Shown: one piece after another, positions 7,700 to 17,236 of the stretch
How the letters are laid out: every line of letters begins with the position of its first letter
Position numbering within the stretch: the stretch's first letter is position 1
Source of the DNA: an uncultured Collinsella sp.
Lineage (GTDB): Bacteria > Actinomycetota > Coriobacteriia > Coriobacteriales > Coriobacteriaceae
Assembly (NCBI GenBank): GCA_900544135.1
Contig: UQTU01000002.1
Coordinates: forward strand, 1 to 64,000
DNA: 64,000 nucleotides
Direction: 5' to 3'
Notes under the pieces: model-generated
Database searches by the model: none
What the model saw: the letters and a program-made list of their open reading frames with translations, nothing else
What the model was told of the DNA's origin: nothing
Made by a program: the position numbers and the translations under genes

Positions 7700-8977
7700 A
7701 TGTCCACTAAGTATGCAATCGTTGGCGGCAAGCTCATCGACGGTACCGGTGCCGAGCCGGTCGAGAACTCCCTCGTTCTCGTCGACGACAACGGCAAGAT
7801 CGAGTACGCCGGCACTATGCAGGACCTTCCCGAGGGCGTTGAGGTTATCGACGCCGCCGGCAAGACCGTCCTTCCCGGCCTGATCGACACCCACCTGCAC
7901 TTCTCGGGCAACCTGACCGACGATGACACCGACTGGGTCATGCAGCCGCTCCTCGAGAAGCAGGCCGTCGCCGTCAAGCAGGCCTACGACTGCCTCACCC
8001 ACGGCCTCACCACCGTCTGCGAGATCGGCCGCTTTGGTATCCAGATTCGCGACTGCATCGACAAGGGCGTCTTCAAGGGCCCGCGCGTTCTGGCCACTGG
8101 TCTTGGCTTCTGCCGCGTTGCCGGCCACGGTGACTCCCACCACTGCACCCAGGAGCTCAACAAGGAATCCCATCCCTGGGGCGACCAGGTCGATGGTCCT
8201 TGGGATCTGCGCAAGGCCGTCCGTCGTCGCCTGCGCGAGAACCCCGATGCCATCAAGATCTGGGCTACCGGTGGCGGCATCTGGCGTTGGGATTCCGGTC
8301 GCGACCAGCACTATTGCTCCGAGGAGATCCAGGCCGTGGTCGAAGAGGCAAAGATGGTCGGCATCCCCGTGTGGAGTCACTGCTACAACAACCACGCCGC
8401 CGCCTACGACTCCGTTCGCTTTGGCTGCGAGCAGCTGATTCACGGCTTCGATATCGATGAGCGCACCATGGACCTCATGGCCGAGCAGGGCACCTTCTTC
8501 ACCCCGACGATCGCCTTCCTGCCCACCTGGTACGCCACCTATCCGCCCGTCTACGTCCCCGAGCTGCACGACAAGTACGAGGGCACCCTGGTCGAGAAGG
8601 AGCTGCAGCGCAACTACGACTGCCTGCGCGAGGCCAAGAAGCGCGGCGTCGTCATGACGATCGGCTCCGACTCCTTCTCCTTCGTCACCCCGTACGGCAC
8701 CTGCTCCATCGAGGAGATGTACGAGTTCGTCGACAAGATCGGCTTCACCCCGGTCGAGACCATCACCTGCGCCACCCTCAACGGTGCCAAGATGTGCCAC
8801 ATCGAGGACGAGACCGGTTCCATCGAGGCCGGCAAGTGCGCCGACCTGCTGGTCGTCAACGGTGACGTCGCCGCTGACATTCACGTGCTCAACACCGACA
8901 ACATGGACGTCATCATGAAGGACGGCTGGATTGTCGAGGCCGGCACCTTCGGCGAGGCAAACAAGTACAGCGCCTAA
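7700..8977 (+). CDS. Metal-dependent amidohydrolase (prolidase/imidazolonepropionase-like)
   Basis: The 425-residue protein is an amidohydrolase-superfamily enzyme. It has the metal motif DTHLH (63-67) after the N-terminal beta-sandwich, an IKIWATGGG strand whose Lys can be the carbamylated bridging ligand, WSHCYNN and QLIHGFDID histidine motifs, and a late TIGSDSF segment with the catalytic Asp. This set is typical of the Xaa-Pro dipeptidase/imidazolonepropionase-like group. The start follows AAGGAGGAACC. Partnership with the upstream permease is inferred from order and strand. Likely substrates are N-acyl amino acids, dipeptides or cyclic amides. Confidence 0.85.
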   Translation: MSTKYAIVGGKLIDGTGAEPVENSLVLVDDNGKIEYAGTMQDLPEGVEVIDAAGKTVLPGLIDTHLHFSGNLTDDDTDWVMQPLLEKQAVAVKQAYDCLTHGLTTVCEIGRFGIQIRDCIDKGVFKGPRVLATGLGFCRVAGHGDSHHCTQELNKESHPWGDQVDGPWDLRKAVRRRLRENPDAIKIWATGGGIWRWDSGRDQHYCSEEIQAVVEEAKMVGIPVWSHCYNNHAAAYDSVRFGCEQLIHGFDIDERTMDLMAEQGTFFTPTIAFLPTWYATYPPVYVPELHDKYEGTLVEKELQRNYDCLREAKKRGVVMTIGSDSFSFVTPYGTCSIEEMYEFVDKIGFTPVETITCATLNGAKMCHIEDETGSIEAGKCADLLVVNGDVAADIHVLNTDNMDVIMKDGWIVEAGTFGEANKYSA

Positions 8978-9035
8978 GCTACCGTTCATCGATGGCTGGA
9001 TGTAAAACACAGTTTTTGATTGCATAATGCAATGG

Positions 9036-9063
9036 AGAGGGTCGCTTGCGGCCCTCTTTATTG
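9036..9063 (+). terminator. Terminator after amidohydrolase
   Basis: The stem AGAGGGTCGC...GCGGCCCTCT is followed by TTATTG. It closes the permease-amidohydrolase unit just before the sensor kinase gene. Confidence 0.8.
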
Positions 9064-9088
9064 CTATGGGTGCTAAGGACAAGAGGGG

Positions 9089-10480
9089 ATGACGGTGGAT
9101 TTAAACAGGCTGATTCTGGGCAAGAGCTACAACTCTACCAAGGTCTTTCGTACGGCCCAGCATGTGGTTCAGGCCATCCTGCTCGGTATTGTCGTTCCGG
9201 CGCTTATCCTGCTGCTTATCTGGGATTTAACCGATAATCCCAATCCCGTTCCGGGCGTTGTCGTTATTGCCGGCCTGGTCATGCTGTGCTTCTTTTTCTC
9301 GTATGTCTTTGTGGTCCCCGACGACCTCACATCGAGCGCAACCGACCGTACGCTCGCCATCGCATCAAAAATATTCGCCTACACGTCGCGCGGCCTTACG
9401 CCCGAAGCGGCCCTGGGCGCCTCTAAAATTATCCTGTCCGAGACCATCGCCTCTGCCATCTGCTTTACCGATGGCAAACAGGTGTTGGCAAGCTGGGGCG
9501 AGGACTCGGCAAAGTGCCCTGCCGGCACCCCGGTTGTGCTCAAGACCACGCTCAACGTGATCGAGTCCGGCGAGCAGAGTGTATTTTCGCGCGACGCCTC
9601 CAATGAGACGGGCGGCTATTTTCCCCGCCTGCGCGCCGGCATTGTCGCGCCGCTTACCGTGCGCGGGCATTGCGTGGGTACGCTCGAGCTGTACTATCCC
9701 CGCCTGAGCAGCATCGATATGCGCCAGACGGCGTTGGCCTCGGGTTTTGCCGACCTCATCTCCACGCAGCTCGCCAGCTTTGAGCTCGAGCGCCAGGACG
9801 AGCTCACAGCCCGCGTGGAGCTTCGGGCCCTGCAGTCGCAGGTCGACCCGCATTTTCTGTTCAACACCATTAGCACGATCGTGTCGCTCGTTCGAATCGA
9901 GCCCGACAAGGCGCGATCGCTGCTGATCGACTTTTCCAATTACTATCGTCAGACGCTTTCTGACTCCGATACGCTCACCACGCTCGAGCACGAGGTGGAA
10001 CAGGGCACTCGTTATATCAATCTTATGCAGGCCCGGTATGGCGACGGCCGTCTGCGCGTCTCGGTCGACATCGACTTTGAGGTGCGCGACAGCATGGTGC
10101 CGCCGTTTATCTTGCAGCCGCTGCTCGAAAACTGCATCAAGCATGCCCAGCGCGAGACCGAGCCGCTTTCTATTCGTGTTGGGGCTTTTGAGACCGATGA
10201 CGGCTTGGAGATCATCGTCGAAGATGACGGCATCGGTATGAGCGAAGAGGTCTGCGCGCATCTGTTTGAGCAGCATCGCCGAGAGGAGCCCGAGAGCATT
10301 ACTGCCGACGGCTCCGTCAAGCGAGGTTGCGGCCTGGCGCTCTTTAACGTACTTCAGCGCATCCATTTCTTTTACGGAGAAGATTCTGGCATGCGCGTGA
10401 AGTCTCAGGAGGGCGTGGGAACGCAGGTCATCGTTGAGTTGAACGGCGAGCCGCATGAGCCGGCGCCGCTGACGGTGTAG
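9089..10480 (+). CDS. LytS-type sensor histidine kinase 1
   Basis: The 463-residue kinase has two hydrophobic segments (about 27-45 and 56-76), a GAF-like sensing region (about 90-235), the His_kinase (LytS) motif with the phosphorylated His255 in QVDPHFLFN, and a HATPase domain with an N-box (LLENCIKH) and EDDGIGM. It signals to the LytTR regulator encoded 38 bp downstream. The GAF-like and catalytic parts closely resemble those of the second kinase at 15008-16351, so the two are paralogues. The two short membrane segments, without an extracellular domain, suggest sensing of a cytoplasmic or membrane signal. Confidence 0.93.
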   Translation: MTVDLNRLILGKSYNSTKVFRTAQHVVQAILLGIVVPALILLLIWDLTDNPNPVPGVVVIAGLVMLCFFFSYVFVVPDDLTSSATDRTLAIASKIFAYTSRGLTPEAALGASKIILSETIASAICFTDGKQVLASWGEDSAKCPAGTPVVLKTTLNVIESGEQSVFSRDASNETGGYFPRLRAGIVAPLTVRGHCVGTLELYYPRLSSIDMRQTALASGFADLISTQLASFELERQDELTARVELRALQSQVDPHFLFNTISTIVSLVRIEPDKARSLLIDFSNYYRQTLSDSDTLTTLEHEVEQGTRYINLMQARYGDGRLRVSVDIDFEVRDSMVPPFILQPLLENCIKHAQRETEPLSIRVGAFETDDGLEIIVEDDGIGMSEEVCAHLFEQHRREEPESITADGSVKRGCGLALFNVLQRIHFFYGEDSGMRVKSQEGVGTQVIVELNGEPHEPAPLTV

Positions 10481-10518
10481 CACGCGGTTGGATTGAGAGA
10501 AAAAGAGGGGAAGCGCAT

Positions 10519-11253
10519 ATGTCCGAAGGCTGGAACATCTTGGTGGTTGATGACGAGCCTCCTATTAGGGCCGAGCTACGCTATCTGTTGGAAAAGGATG
10601 CGCGTGTGGGCCAGATTGCCGAGGCGGGCAATGTCACCGAGGCCGTGGAGTCGATCCTGTCGAACAAGCCCGACGTGCTGTTTTTGGATATCACGATGCC
10701 CGGTCGCTCGGGAATTGAGCTTGCCGAGACGCTGCAGAACCTAAAAACGCCGCCGGTCGTGGTGTTTGTGACGGCATTTGCCGAGTATGCGGCTGATGCC
10801 TATAACCTCGATGCTGTCGATTACGTCGTCAAGCCGGTCGAGGACGCCCGCTTGTCAAAGGCGCTCGACAAGATCGAGACCGCCCTGGGTGTCCGCCGCG
10901 TCGTCCATGCTCCGCGCCAGCCCTTGCGCCTGACGGTGGATCGTGGGGGCAAAAAGGTGTTTATCCCTGTGGCGGATGTCTGCTACTTTGAGGCTCGCGC
11001 CGATTTTTGCAACGCCGTCTGCGCCGAGGGAACATATCTGATCAATGAGTCGATCTCTTCGCTCGAGCGTCGCCTGGCCTCCGAGGGCTTTATCCGCGTC
11101 CATCGCAGCTATCTGGTCAATTTGGAAGACGTGCACAATGTTGAGATTGGCTCCACGGGGTTGATGGAGCTCAGGCTCGACCGCGTGAGCTCGACGGTGC
11201 CGGTGTCCCGTCGTCGTGCCGCCGAGGTTAAGGCGCACTTGGGGCTTGCGTAG
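10519..11253 (+). CDS. LytTR-family response regulator 1
   Basis: The 244-residue regulator has a receiver domain (1-125) with acidic residues VVDDE (9-13), phosphoacceptor Asp57 in FLDITMPG and the conserved Lys in YVVKPVED. A LytTR DNA-binding domain (about 140-244) follows, with the FIRVHRSYLVN motif. It is co-transcribed with the kinase just upstream. LytTR regulators of this type often control one nearby transporter or envelope operon. No obvious target is marked by a repeat here. Confidence 0.94.
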   Translation: MSEGWNILVVDDEPPIRAELRYLLEKDARVGQIAEAGNVTEAVESILSNKPDVLFLDITMPGRSGIELAETLQNLKTPPVVVFVTAFAEYAADAYNLDAVDYVVKPVEDARLSKALDKIETALGVRRVVHAPRQPLRLTVDRGGKKVFIPVADVCYFEARADFCNAVCAEGTYLINESISSLERRLASEGFIRVHRSYLVNLEDVHNVEIGSTGLMELRLDRVSSTVPVSRRRAAEVKAHLGLA

Positions 11254-11345
11254 GCGGTCCGCATGCCATCGTTTACCGCCGCAGGTTTGGCATGACCGTG
11301 CGGTGGGCATAATGGGTGACATCGAATGAAATCGAAAGGATCATT

Positions 11346-12290
11346 ATGCCCGCGCTCATTACGCATCACCTGTTTGGCGAGGAAAGCATCGACCGTCTTC
11401 CGCAGGGCGTTATCACGTCCGACGAGGAGCGCATCGCCTTTATCCTGGGAAACCAAGGTCCCGACCCGTTTTTCTTCCACATCCTGACGCCGCGCGTTTC
11501 CGACTGCACGCTGCTAGCGCAGGTTATGCATCGCTCGCGCATGTCGCGCCAGTTCTCGTGCCTGCGCGACGGCGTGTCCCATCTGCTCCCGCGCGATGCC
11601 AACTTGGGCCGCGCCTTTGCTCTGGGCTTGCTGTCGCACTACGTGCTCGACCGTAATGCCCACCCCTTTGTCTACGAGCAACAGTTTGGCATTGTCGAGT
11701 CCGATCCCGAGCTGGAGGATTCGGGCAGTCAGGTCCATGCGGTGCTCGAGAGCGACCTGGACGTACTGATGCTGCAGGTCAAGCGCGACGGCGCCACGGT
11801 CGACGACTATCCGCCAGCGGGCGAGATCGTTACCACCGACCGCATCAATCGCGTGGCCGGCGTGCTGATGAGCTATGTTGCCGGGCGTGTGTACGGTATC
11901 GATATCCCGGCGGGGGAGTACGGAGCCGCCGTTGCCGACATGCAGCTGCTCTATCGCGCCATTGAGCCGGCGGGCTCGGCCAAGACGCGTGCAATTGCCC
12001 TGGTCGAGGGCCTAGTACACGACTACTCCCTGCTCGATGGCCTTGCTCACCGCGTGACGACCGAGCCGCCCGAGCGCACCGGCAATCTGGGCCATCTGGC
12101 GTGGAAGAATCCCTTTACCGCTGAGGTTTCGAACGAGAGCTTCCCCGAGGTTTTTGATCGTGCGCTGGTCGATTACGAATGCACGGTCGCACGTTTTATC
12201 GAGACCGGTGACATGGATGCCGTTACCAGTCACGTCAACTACAGCGGTCGCGTGCTCAATGCCGATGAGGAGTTCGACCGCGAGGAATAG
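11346..12290 (+). CDS. Zinc-dependent phospholipase C family protein
   Basis: The 314-residue protein matches the Zn_dep_PLPC type. It starts MPALITHHLFGEE and carries ordered His/Asp pairs for metal binding, including THH near the N-terminus, NQGPDPFFFH (about 36-45) and LSHYVLDRNAHPF (about 97-110). I chose the ATG at 11346 because GAAAGGA precedes it; the longer frame starts inside the leader. No signal peptide is seen, so it may act in the cytoplasm. The substrate is uncertain. The gene lies between a signalling pair and an MFS transporter, with no clear operon partner. Confidence 0.8.
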   Translation: MPALITHHLFGEESIDRLPQGVITSDEERIAFILGNQGPDPFFFHILTPRVSDCTLLAQVMHRSRMSRQFSCLRDGVSHLLPRDANLGRAFALGLLSHYVLDRNAHPFVYEQQFGIVESDPELEDSGSQVHAVLESDLDVLMLQVKRDGATVDDYPPAGEIVTTDRINRVAGVLMSYVAGRVYGIDIPAGEYGAAVADMQLLYRAIEPAGSAKTRAIALVEGLVHDYSLLDGLAHRVTTEPPERTGNLGHLAWKNPFTAEVSNESFPEVFDRALVDYECTVARFIETGDMDAVTSHVNYSGRVLNADEEFDREE

Positions 12291-12391
12291 GGCCCGTGAG
12301 TGCCCCTTTGCCGAATCCTTACCGGCGGTTCTGGACAATTGGGGTACGATGAACTAACTGCATATCGGGCGAATACGAAGGGTCCCTGTCC

Positions 12392-13642
12392 ATGAAATAC
12401 ACCAAGCTCGAGCGTAACTGGGTTATGTATGATGTGGGCAATTCGGCCCTCGTGCTGCTCAATACCTCGGTGGTGCCCATTTACTTTAACGCCATCAATA
12501 CCGGCGCTTCCTCGGCCGACCTGGTGGTCGCCTGGGGCAATGCGCAGACGATCGCCTCGCTGGTCATCGCCATGCTCATGCCCATTCTGGGCGCGCTTGC
12601 CGACTACGCCGGCAACAAGATCAAGTTCTTCTTGGGCTTCTTCCTCACGGGTCTGGTGCTCTGCCTGGCGCAGGCTATCCCAATGTCCGCCATGGCATTT
12701 TTGACCGTGTACGTGCTGTGCACCATCGGCCTTAACTCTTCTATGACGTTCTACGACGCCATGCTGCCCGACATTACCACCGACGAGCGCATGGACGCCG
12801 TGTCCAGCTCGGGTTATGCCTGGGGCTACATCGGTTCCACCGTGCCGTTCGTCATCTGCCTTGCGCTCATCATGGGTGGCCCCGCTCTTGGCGTCCCCAC
12901 CATGCTGGCAACGCGTCTGTCGTTTATCATCACTGGTGCCTGGTGGCTCATCTTTACCCTGCCGCTCATTCGCACCTATAAGCAAAAGTACGGTCGCGAG
13001 CGCGGTCCCGAGGACACCATCGGCCACATCGTGGGCGGTGTGTTCTCCGAGGTCGGACACACCATGCGCGAGATCGCCCACAACAAGACCGTGCTGGTCT
13101 ACATGATCGCGTTCTTCTTCTATATCGACGGTGTGCACACGGTCATTTCCATGGCAACCAGCTACGGCTCGGCTCTGGGTATCGATTCGACCCAGCTGGT
13201 GCTGGCGCTGCTCGTCACGCAGTTTGTTGCTTTTCCGTCCGCCATCATTTACGGCAAGCTCGCCGGCCGCGTGGGCACGCTCAACATGATTTTGGTGGCA
13301 GTCGCCGCCTATATGGGCATCGTGCTCTTTGCCGCGTTCTTCCTAAAGACCGCCTTTGAGTTCTGGGTGCTTGCCATTATGGTCGGCCTGTTCCAGGGCG
13401 GCGTGCAGGCGCTCAGCCGTAGCTACTTTGGCCGCATCATCCCCAAGGAAAAATCCAACGAGTACTATGGCTTCTTTGACATCTTTGGTCGTTATGCAAG
13501 CGTCATGGGCACCTTTCTAGTGTCGGTCGTCACCTCGCTGACCGGCAACCCGTCGCTGGGCGTCCTTTCCATTGGCGTGCTGCTGGTTGTTGGCTTTATG
13601 CTGCTGGTCCGCCTGTCCCGCATGACTCAGGCGGCGGCGTAA
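12392..13642 (+). CDS. MFS transporter, UMF1/Atg22-like
   Basis: The 416-residue membrane protein has about 12 hydrophobic segments and begins with the ERNWVMYDVGNSA pattern characteristic of the UMF1 (Atg22-like) subfamily of the major facilitator superfamily. The central cytoplasmic loop is rich in charges (about 195-215). A GAAGGG site precedes the start. Bacterial members have no firmly known substrate; the yeast relative exports amino acids from the vacuole. The gene appears to be monocistronic. Confidence 0.88.
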   Translation: MKYTKLERNWVMYDVGNSALVLLNTSVVPIYFNAINTGASSADLVVAWGNAQTIASLVIAMLMPILGALADYAGNKIKFFLGFFLTGLVLCLAQAIPMSAMAFLTVYVLCTIGLNSSMTFYDAMLPDITTDERMDAVSSSGYAWGYIGSTVPFVICLALIMGGPALGVPTMLATRLSFIITGAWWLIFTLPLIRTYKQKYGRERGPEDTIGHIVGGVFSEVGHTMREIAHNKTVLVYMIAFFFYIDGVHTVISMATSYGSALGIDSTQLVLALLVTQFVAFPSAIIYGKLAGRVGTLNMILVAVAAYMGIVLFAAFFLKTAFEFWVLAIMVGLFQGGVQALSRSYFGRIIPKEKSNEYYGFFDIFGRYASVMGTFLVSVVTSLTGNPSLGVLSIGVLLVVGFMLLVRLSRMTQAAA

Positions 13643-13765
13643 GGCAACCGGGCTCAGTACAGCAATTGTGCCTATCTACAGTACTCTTTTGGAAGTAGCC
13701 GCATAAATCATTCTGACTTCCGAGCAATGTTTAGCCCAAGTGGGTATGATGGAATCAGCTAGGTC

Positions 13766-13805
13766 GCGGGGCGTCGCCTGTGTTTGGCGGCGTCCCGTTT
13801 TTGTG
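13766..13805 (+). terminator. Hairpin terminator before the glycosyltransferase operon
   Basis: A GC-rich stem (CGGGGCGTCGCC / GGCGGCGTCCCG) is followed by TTTTTGT. It sits only about 20 bp upstream of the glycosyltransferase start and after a TATGAT -10-like hexamer at 13745-13750. It may end the MFS transcript, or attenuate the operon if the promoter lies at that hexamer. Confidence 0.75.
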
Positions 13806-13823
13806 TTGCAGGGAGGGTAAGGC

Positions 13824-15011
13824 ATGAACGCCACGGTTGTGATTCCAACGTATTGGGCGGGCGATGACGCTTGCGCAAACGCCCCTGGCACCTATGACCA
13901 TTCGACGCGACTCAACGCCGACAATCCCGAACTCGACCGCTGCCTGGCCTCGCTTGAGCAGGTGTGCGACATCCCGCGCATCATCCTTTTGGTGGTCTGT
14001 CCTGTTTCTGCCACAGCCGATGTGTCGCTGCGCGTGCACGAGATTGTCGACGCGCATCCCACGCTCAAGGTCACCGTTGTCACCAACACCCAGGCCTCGC
14101 GCATCGCAGACCGGGTTGCTCAGATCGCGCCCAAGGGTTCGGGCGAGTGCGTGAGCCTGCGAGGCTACGGTGCCATCCGCAACATGGGGCTAGCCTGTGC
14201 CGCTGTGCTGGGGCATGACGCGGTTATCTTTTTGGATGACGATGAGACTGTCATCGACGCCGACTTTATGAAGCGCGCGACCTATGCGTTGGGGCAGCAG
14301 ACGCGTCAGGGCTTGCCGATCTTGGTCAAGAGCGGCTATTTCTACGATCGCGACGGCTCGCCGCTGGCTCCCACGGACAAGGCGGGCATCTGCCATCGTT
14401 GGTGGACCAAGCGCATCGAGTTCAACCGTTGGATGAAAAAGGCGCTCTCGGGCACCCGCATCTCGCGCTCCAACTACGTGTGCGGCGGCCTGATGGCCCT
14501 GCACGCCCGCGCCTTTACGCGTGTGGCCTTTGACCCGTTTATCACCCGCGGCGAGGACTTGGATTACCTCTTTAACATGCGCATGTTTGGCTACGACGTG
14601 TGGTTCGATAACGAGTGGACCGTGCGCCATCTGCCTCCGGAGTCCGAAAAGCGCTCACCGCGCTTTATGCAGGATGTATACCGTTGGTACTACGAACGGG
14701 CCAAGTTGACATTCGCCGCGCATCAAAAGGAGCTCATTCCCGTTACGGCGGCATCACTCATGCCCTACCCGGGCCCGTGGATTTCGCGCGAGCTCGACGA
14801 CCGCGTGCGCAAGACCGCTATGGTCCGCAGCGTGTTTACCCGCGAGCATGAGGGCTACCTGCGCATCTGGCGCCATGGTATCGACGAGGCAAAGGCCTAT
14901 GCGCGCCAAAACGCTGCAAGCTATCTGCGTTTCCAGAGCTTTTGGCCCAAGATCATGGACGGGCTTTGGCGTGACGCACAACTGATCAGTATCCTGGAGG
15001 GGGCCGAATGA
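13824..15011 (+). CDS. GT-A-type glycosyltransferase
   Basis: The 395-residue protein starts MNATVVIPTYWAG, the usual first strand of family-2-like glycosyltransferases. It has the metal-binding FLDDDETV motif (about 137-144) and a later RGEDLDYLFNMRMFG segment resembling the ED acceptor motif. No transmembrane helices are seen, so it should work in the cytoplasm or at the membrane face. The stop codon overlaps the ATG of the next gene in ATGA, giving translational coupling with a LytS kinase. Having a glycosyltransferase as the first gene of a two-component operon is unusual and points to envelope or polysaccharide control. Confidence 0.85.
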   Translation: MNATVVIPTYWAGDDACANAPGTYDHSTRLNADNPELDRCLASLEQVCDIPRIILLVVCPVSATADVSLRVHEIVDAHPTLKVTVVTNTQASRIADRVAQIAPKGSGECVSLRGYGAIRNMGLACAAVLGHDAVIFLDDDETVIDADFMKRATYALGQQTRQGLPILVKSGYFYDRDGSPLAPTDKAGICHRWWTKRIEFNRWMKKALSGTRISRSNYVCGGLMALHARAFTRVAFDPFITRGEDLDYLFNMRMFGYDVWFDNEWTVRHLPPESEKRSPRFMQDVYRWYYERAKLTFAAHQKELIPVTAASLMPYPGPWISRELDDRVRKTAMVRSVFTREHEGYLRIWRHGIDEAKAYARQNAASYLRFQSFWPKIMDGLWRDAQLISILEGAE

Positions 15012-16351
15012 TCGACCGCCGCGCCCAGCGCGATAGTTCAATATCAATCTTTCGCATCATTGCCGTCGCCTGCGCCATTTGCGTGCTGGTGTACTTTATT
15101 TTTGCCTTGGTGACCGGTATCGAGCCGATCGCGACGGTGATTGCCTGCGCGCTGCTGTGCATCTTTCTGTGCATCTTTATCTTTTTGACGCTCAATCCCG
15201 ATTCGGTGCGCTCCCAGTACACCGAGGAGACGCTCTCGGTGGCCTCGGCCATGCTCGAGGACATTAAGGGCGGTCTGACGCAGGAGTCGGCGCGTTTGGT
15301 GTGCCGGCGCATTTTACCCGAGACGCGCGCCATGACGGTGGCCATCACCGACGAGGGCAACGTGCTTGCCTGCGCGGGAGAGTTTGAGGAAAAACTACTG
15401 CCAGATTCTCCCATCCACACGCTTGCCACACGCTACGTTATCGAACATGGCATCGTGCAGTCGTTCAACCGTATGGTGGATGTCGTGGGCTCGGACGGTT
15501 CGCACAACCAAGTCCCCGCCGGCATTATCGCCCCCATCAAGGTGGGCGATCGTACCGTCGGCACGCTCAAGTTCTACTACAAGACCCCGCGCGCCGTCGA
15601 CCGTACCCAGTACGCGCTTGCCTCGGGCTTTGCCGAGATCTTGTCCACGCAGCTCGCCATTCACGAGCTCGAGGTGCAAAAAGAGCTCACGGCCCGTGCC
15701 GAGGTGCGTGCGCTGCAGGCGCAGATTAACCCGCACTTCCTGTTCAACACGCTGAACACCATCGCGTCGTTTACGCGTACCGACCCGCTGCGCGCCCGCG
15801 AGTTGCTGCGCGAGTTCTCGTCGTTCTACCGCGCCACGCTCGACAATTCGGGCTCGCTCATCCCCGTGTCGCGCGAGGTCGCACAGACCAAGCGCTACCT
15901 TACCTTTGAGAAGGCCCGCTTTGGCGAGGACCGCGTGCTTGCGACGTTCGATGTGTCCGAGGACGTGGAAGATACGCTGGTGCCGGCGTTCGTGATCCAG
16001 CCGATTGTCGAGAACGCCGTGCGTCATGGTATGGGCGATGACGGCGCCCTGAGGATCGACGTGACCGTTCACCAAGACGGCGAGGATGCAATCTTGATTG
16101 CCGTGGCCGATAATGGCGTGGGCATGGATGAGGGTACCGCCGCCAGACTGTTTGACGAGCGCTCTGCCCGTCCCGACGCCAGCTCTCCCCAGGGTGGCGG
16201 CGCCGGTGTGGCCATGCACAATATTTCGGAGCGCATCCATCGCTTTTATGGGCCGCACTCCTATACGCGTGTCGAATCGGCGCCGGGCAAGGGCACCAAA
16301 GTGCTCCTTCATCTTGATTTGTCAGAGAGCATCTTTGACATTCAAGAGTAA
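15008..16351 (+). CDS. LytS-type sensor histidine kinase 2
   Basis: This 447-residue kinase parallels the one at 9089-10480. It has two hydrophobic segments (about 13-36 and 41-61), a GAF-like region (about 75-215), the His motif AQINPHFLFN with His243, and a HATPase domain with IVENAVRHG and ADNGVGM. The linker and dimerisation segments (LASGFAE, STQLA, ELTARAEVRALQ) match kinase 1 nearly word for word. It overlaps the glycosyltransferase by 4 bp and is followed by its own LytTR regulator after 72 bp. Confidence 0.93.
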   Translation: MIDRRAQRDSSISIFRIIAVACAICVLVYFIFALVTGIEPIATVIACALLCIFLCIFIFLTLNPDSVRSQYTEETLSVASAMLEDIKGGLTQESARLVCRRILPETRAMTVAITDEGNVLACAGEFEEKLLPDSPIHTLATRYVIEHGIVQSFNRMVDVVGSDGSHNQVPAGIIAPIKVGDRTVGTLKFYYKTPRAVDRTQYALASGFAEILSTQLAIHELEVQKELTARAEVRALQAQINPHFLFNTLNTIASFTRTDPLRARELLREFSSFYRATLDNSGSLIPVSREVAQTKRYLTFEKARFGEDRVLATFDVSEDVEDTLVPAFVIQPIVENAVRHGMGDDGALRIDVTVHQDGEDAILIAVADNGVGMDEGTAARLFDERSARPDASSPQGGGAGVAMHNISERIHRFYGPHSYTRVESAPGKGTKVLLHLDLSESIFDIQE

Positions 16352-16423
16352 AATAAAAGGCTACGGGCTCAACGTCATGCGACGGATGCCCGGCGTAGTT
16401 AGTTGACGAAAGGTTTTATCCCT

Positions 16424-17140
16424 ATGCTGCGTGCGATGATTGTGGATGATGAGGCGCCGGCTCGCTCGGAGCTTCGCTTCCTGCTCGAGCAAACGGGCAA
16501 GATCGGCACGATCACGGAGGCGTCGAGCGTCCGCTCCGCCATCGAGATGCTTATGGAAAGCCGCGTGGATGTCGTGTTTCTCGATATCTCGATGCCCGGT
16601 GCCTCGGGCCTGCAACTTGCCGAGGCGCTGCATAAGCTCAAAAATCCGCCGGCGATCGTGTTTGTGACTGCGTATAGTGACCATGCGGTCGAGGCATTCG
16701 ACGTGGATGCCGTCGATTATCTGATGAAGCCGGTTGAGGAAGCTCGGTTGGATCGCGCGATCGAGAAGGTCATGCAACGCGCCAAGCCGGTTACGGACAG
16801 CAAGGTGACCATCGAGCGTATCCCGGTGGAAAAGGGCGACCGCAAGGTGCTCATTCCCGTGGACGACATTCGCTTTATCATGGCCAAGGACGATTACTCC
16901 TGCATCTATACTGTCGATGATCGCTTTTTGTCGACGGCCTCGCTGGCGCAGTTTGAGGCCAAGCTCTGCGACTTTGGCTTCTTCCGTGTTCACCGCCGCT
17001 ATATCGTCAACCTAGCGTGCGTCACGGACGTTGAGACGGTGCCCTCGGGCGCCATCCAGCTGGGCATTACGGGCGTCGACGAACGCGTGCCGGTTTCTCG
17101 CCGCCGCGTCGTGCCGCTCAAGAAGGCTCTGAGTCTCTAG
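16424..17140 (+). CDS. LytTR-family response regulator 2
   Basis: The 238-residue regulator has a receiver domain with VDDE (7-10), phosphoacceptor Asp54 in FLDISMPGASG and Lys in YLMKPVEE, followed by a LytTR domain with FFRVHRRYIVN. I chose the ATG at 16424, which follows CGAAAGG; the longer frame adds seven unlikely residues. It is the last gene of the glycosyltransferase-kinase-regulator operon and is followed by a terminator. It is a paralogue of the regulator at 10519-11253. Confidence 0.94.
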   Translation: MLRAMIVDDEAPARSELRFLLEQTGKIGTITEASSVRSAIEMLMESRVDVVFLDISMPGASGLQLAEALHKLKNPPAIVFVTAYSDHAVEAFDVDAVDYLMKPVEEARLDRAIEKVMQRAKPVTDSKVTIERIPVEKGDRKVLIPVDDIRFIMAKDDYSCIYTVDDRFLSTASLAQFEAKLCDFGFFRVHRRYIVNLACVTDVETVPSGAIQLGITGVDERVPVSRRRVVPLKKALSL

Positions 17141-17146
17141 CACACT

Positions 17147-17198
17147 GGCCCCGCAGCCCTGTAGACCCATCGTCTGCGGAGCCGTGGGGCCTTTTTTG
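17147..17198 (+). terminator. Terminator after the second LytTR operon
   Basis: The imperfect stem GGCCCCGCAG...CTGCGGAGCCGTGGGGCC is followed by TTTTTT. Confidence 0.88.
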
Positions 17199-17236
17199 TA
17201 TGCATCTGCCGAATCGTTTTTTGCGGAAGGGATCCC

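Noticed and set aside
7652..9082. A 476-codon minus-strand frame over the amidohydrolase
   Set aside because: Its composition is Val/Gly/Asp/Leu-rich and repetitive, typical of antisense frames in this genome; the amidohydrolase motifs are clear on the other strand.
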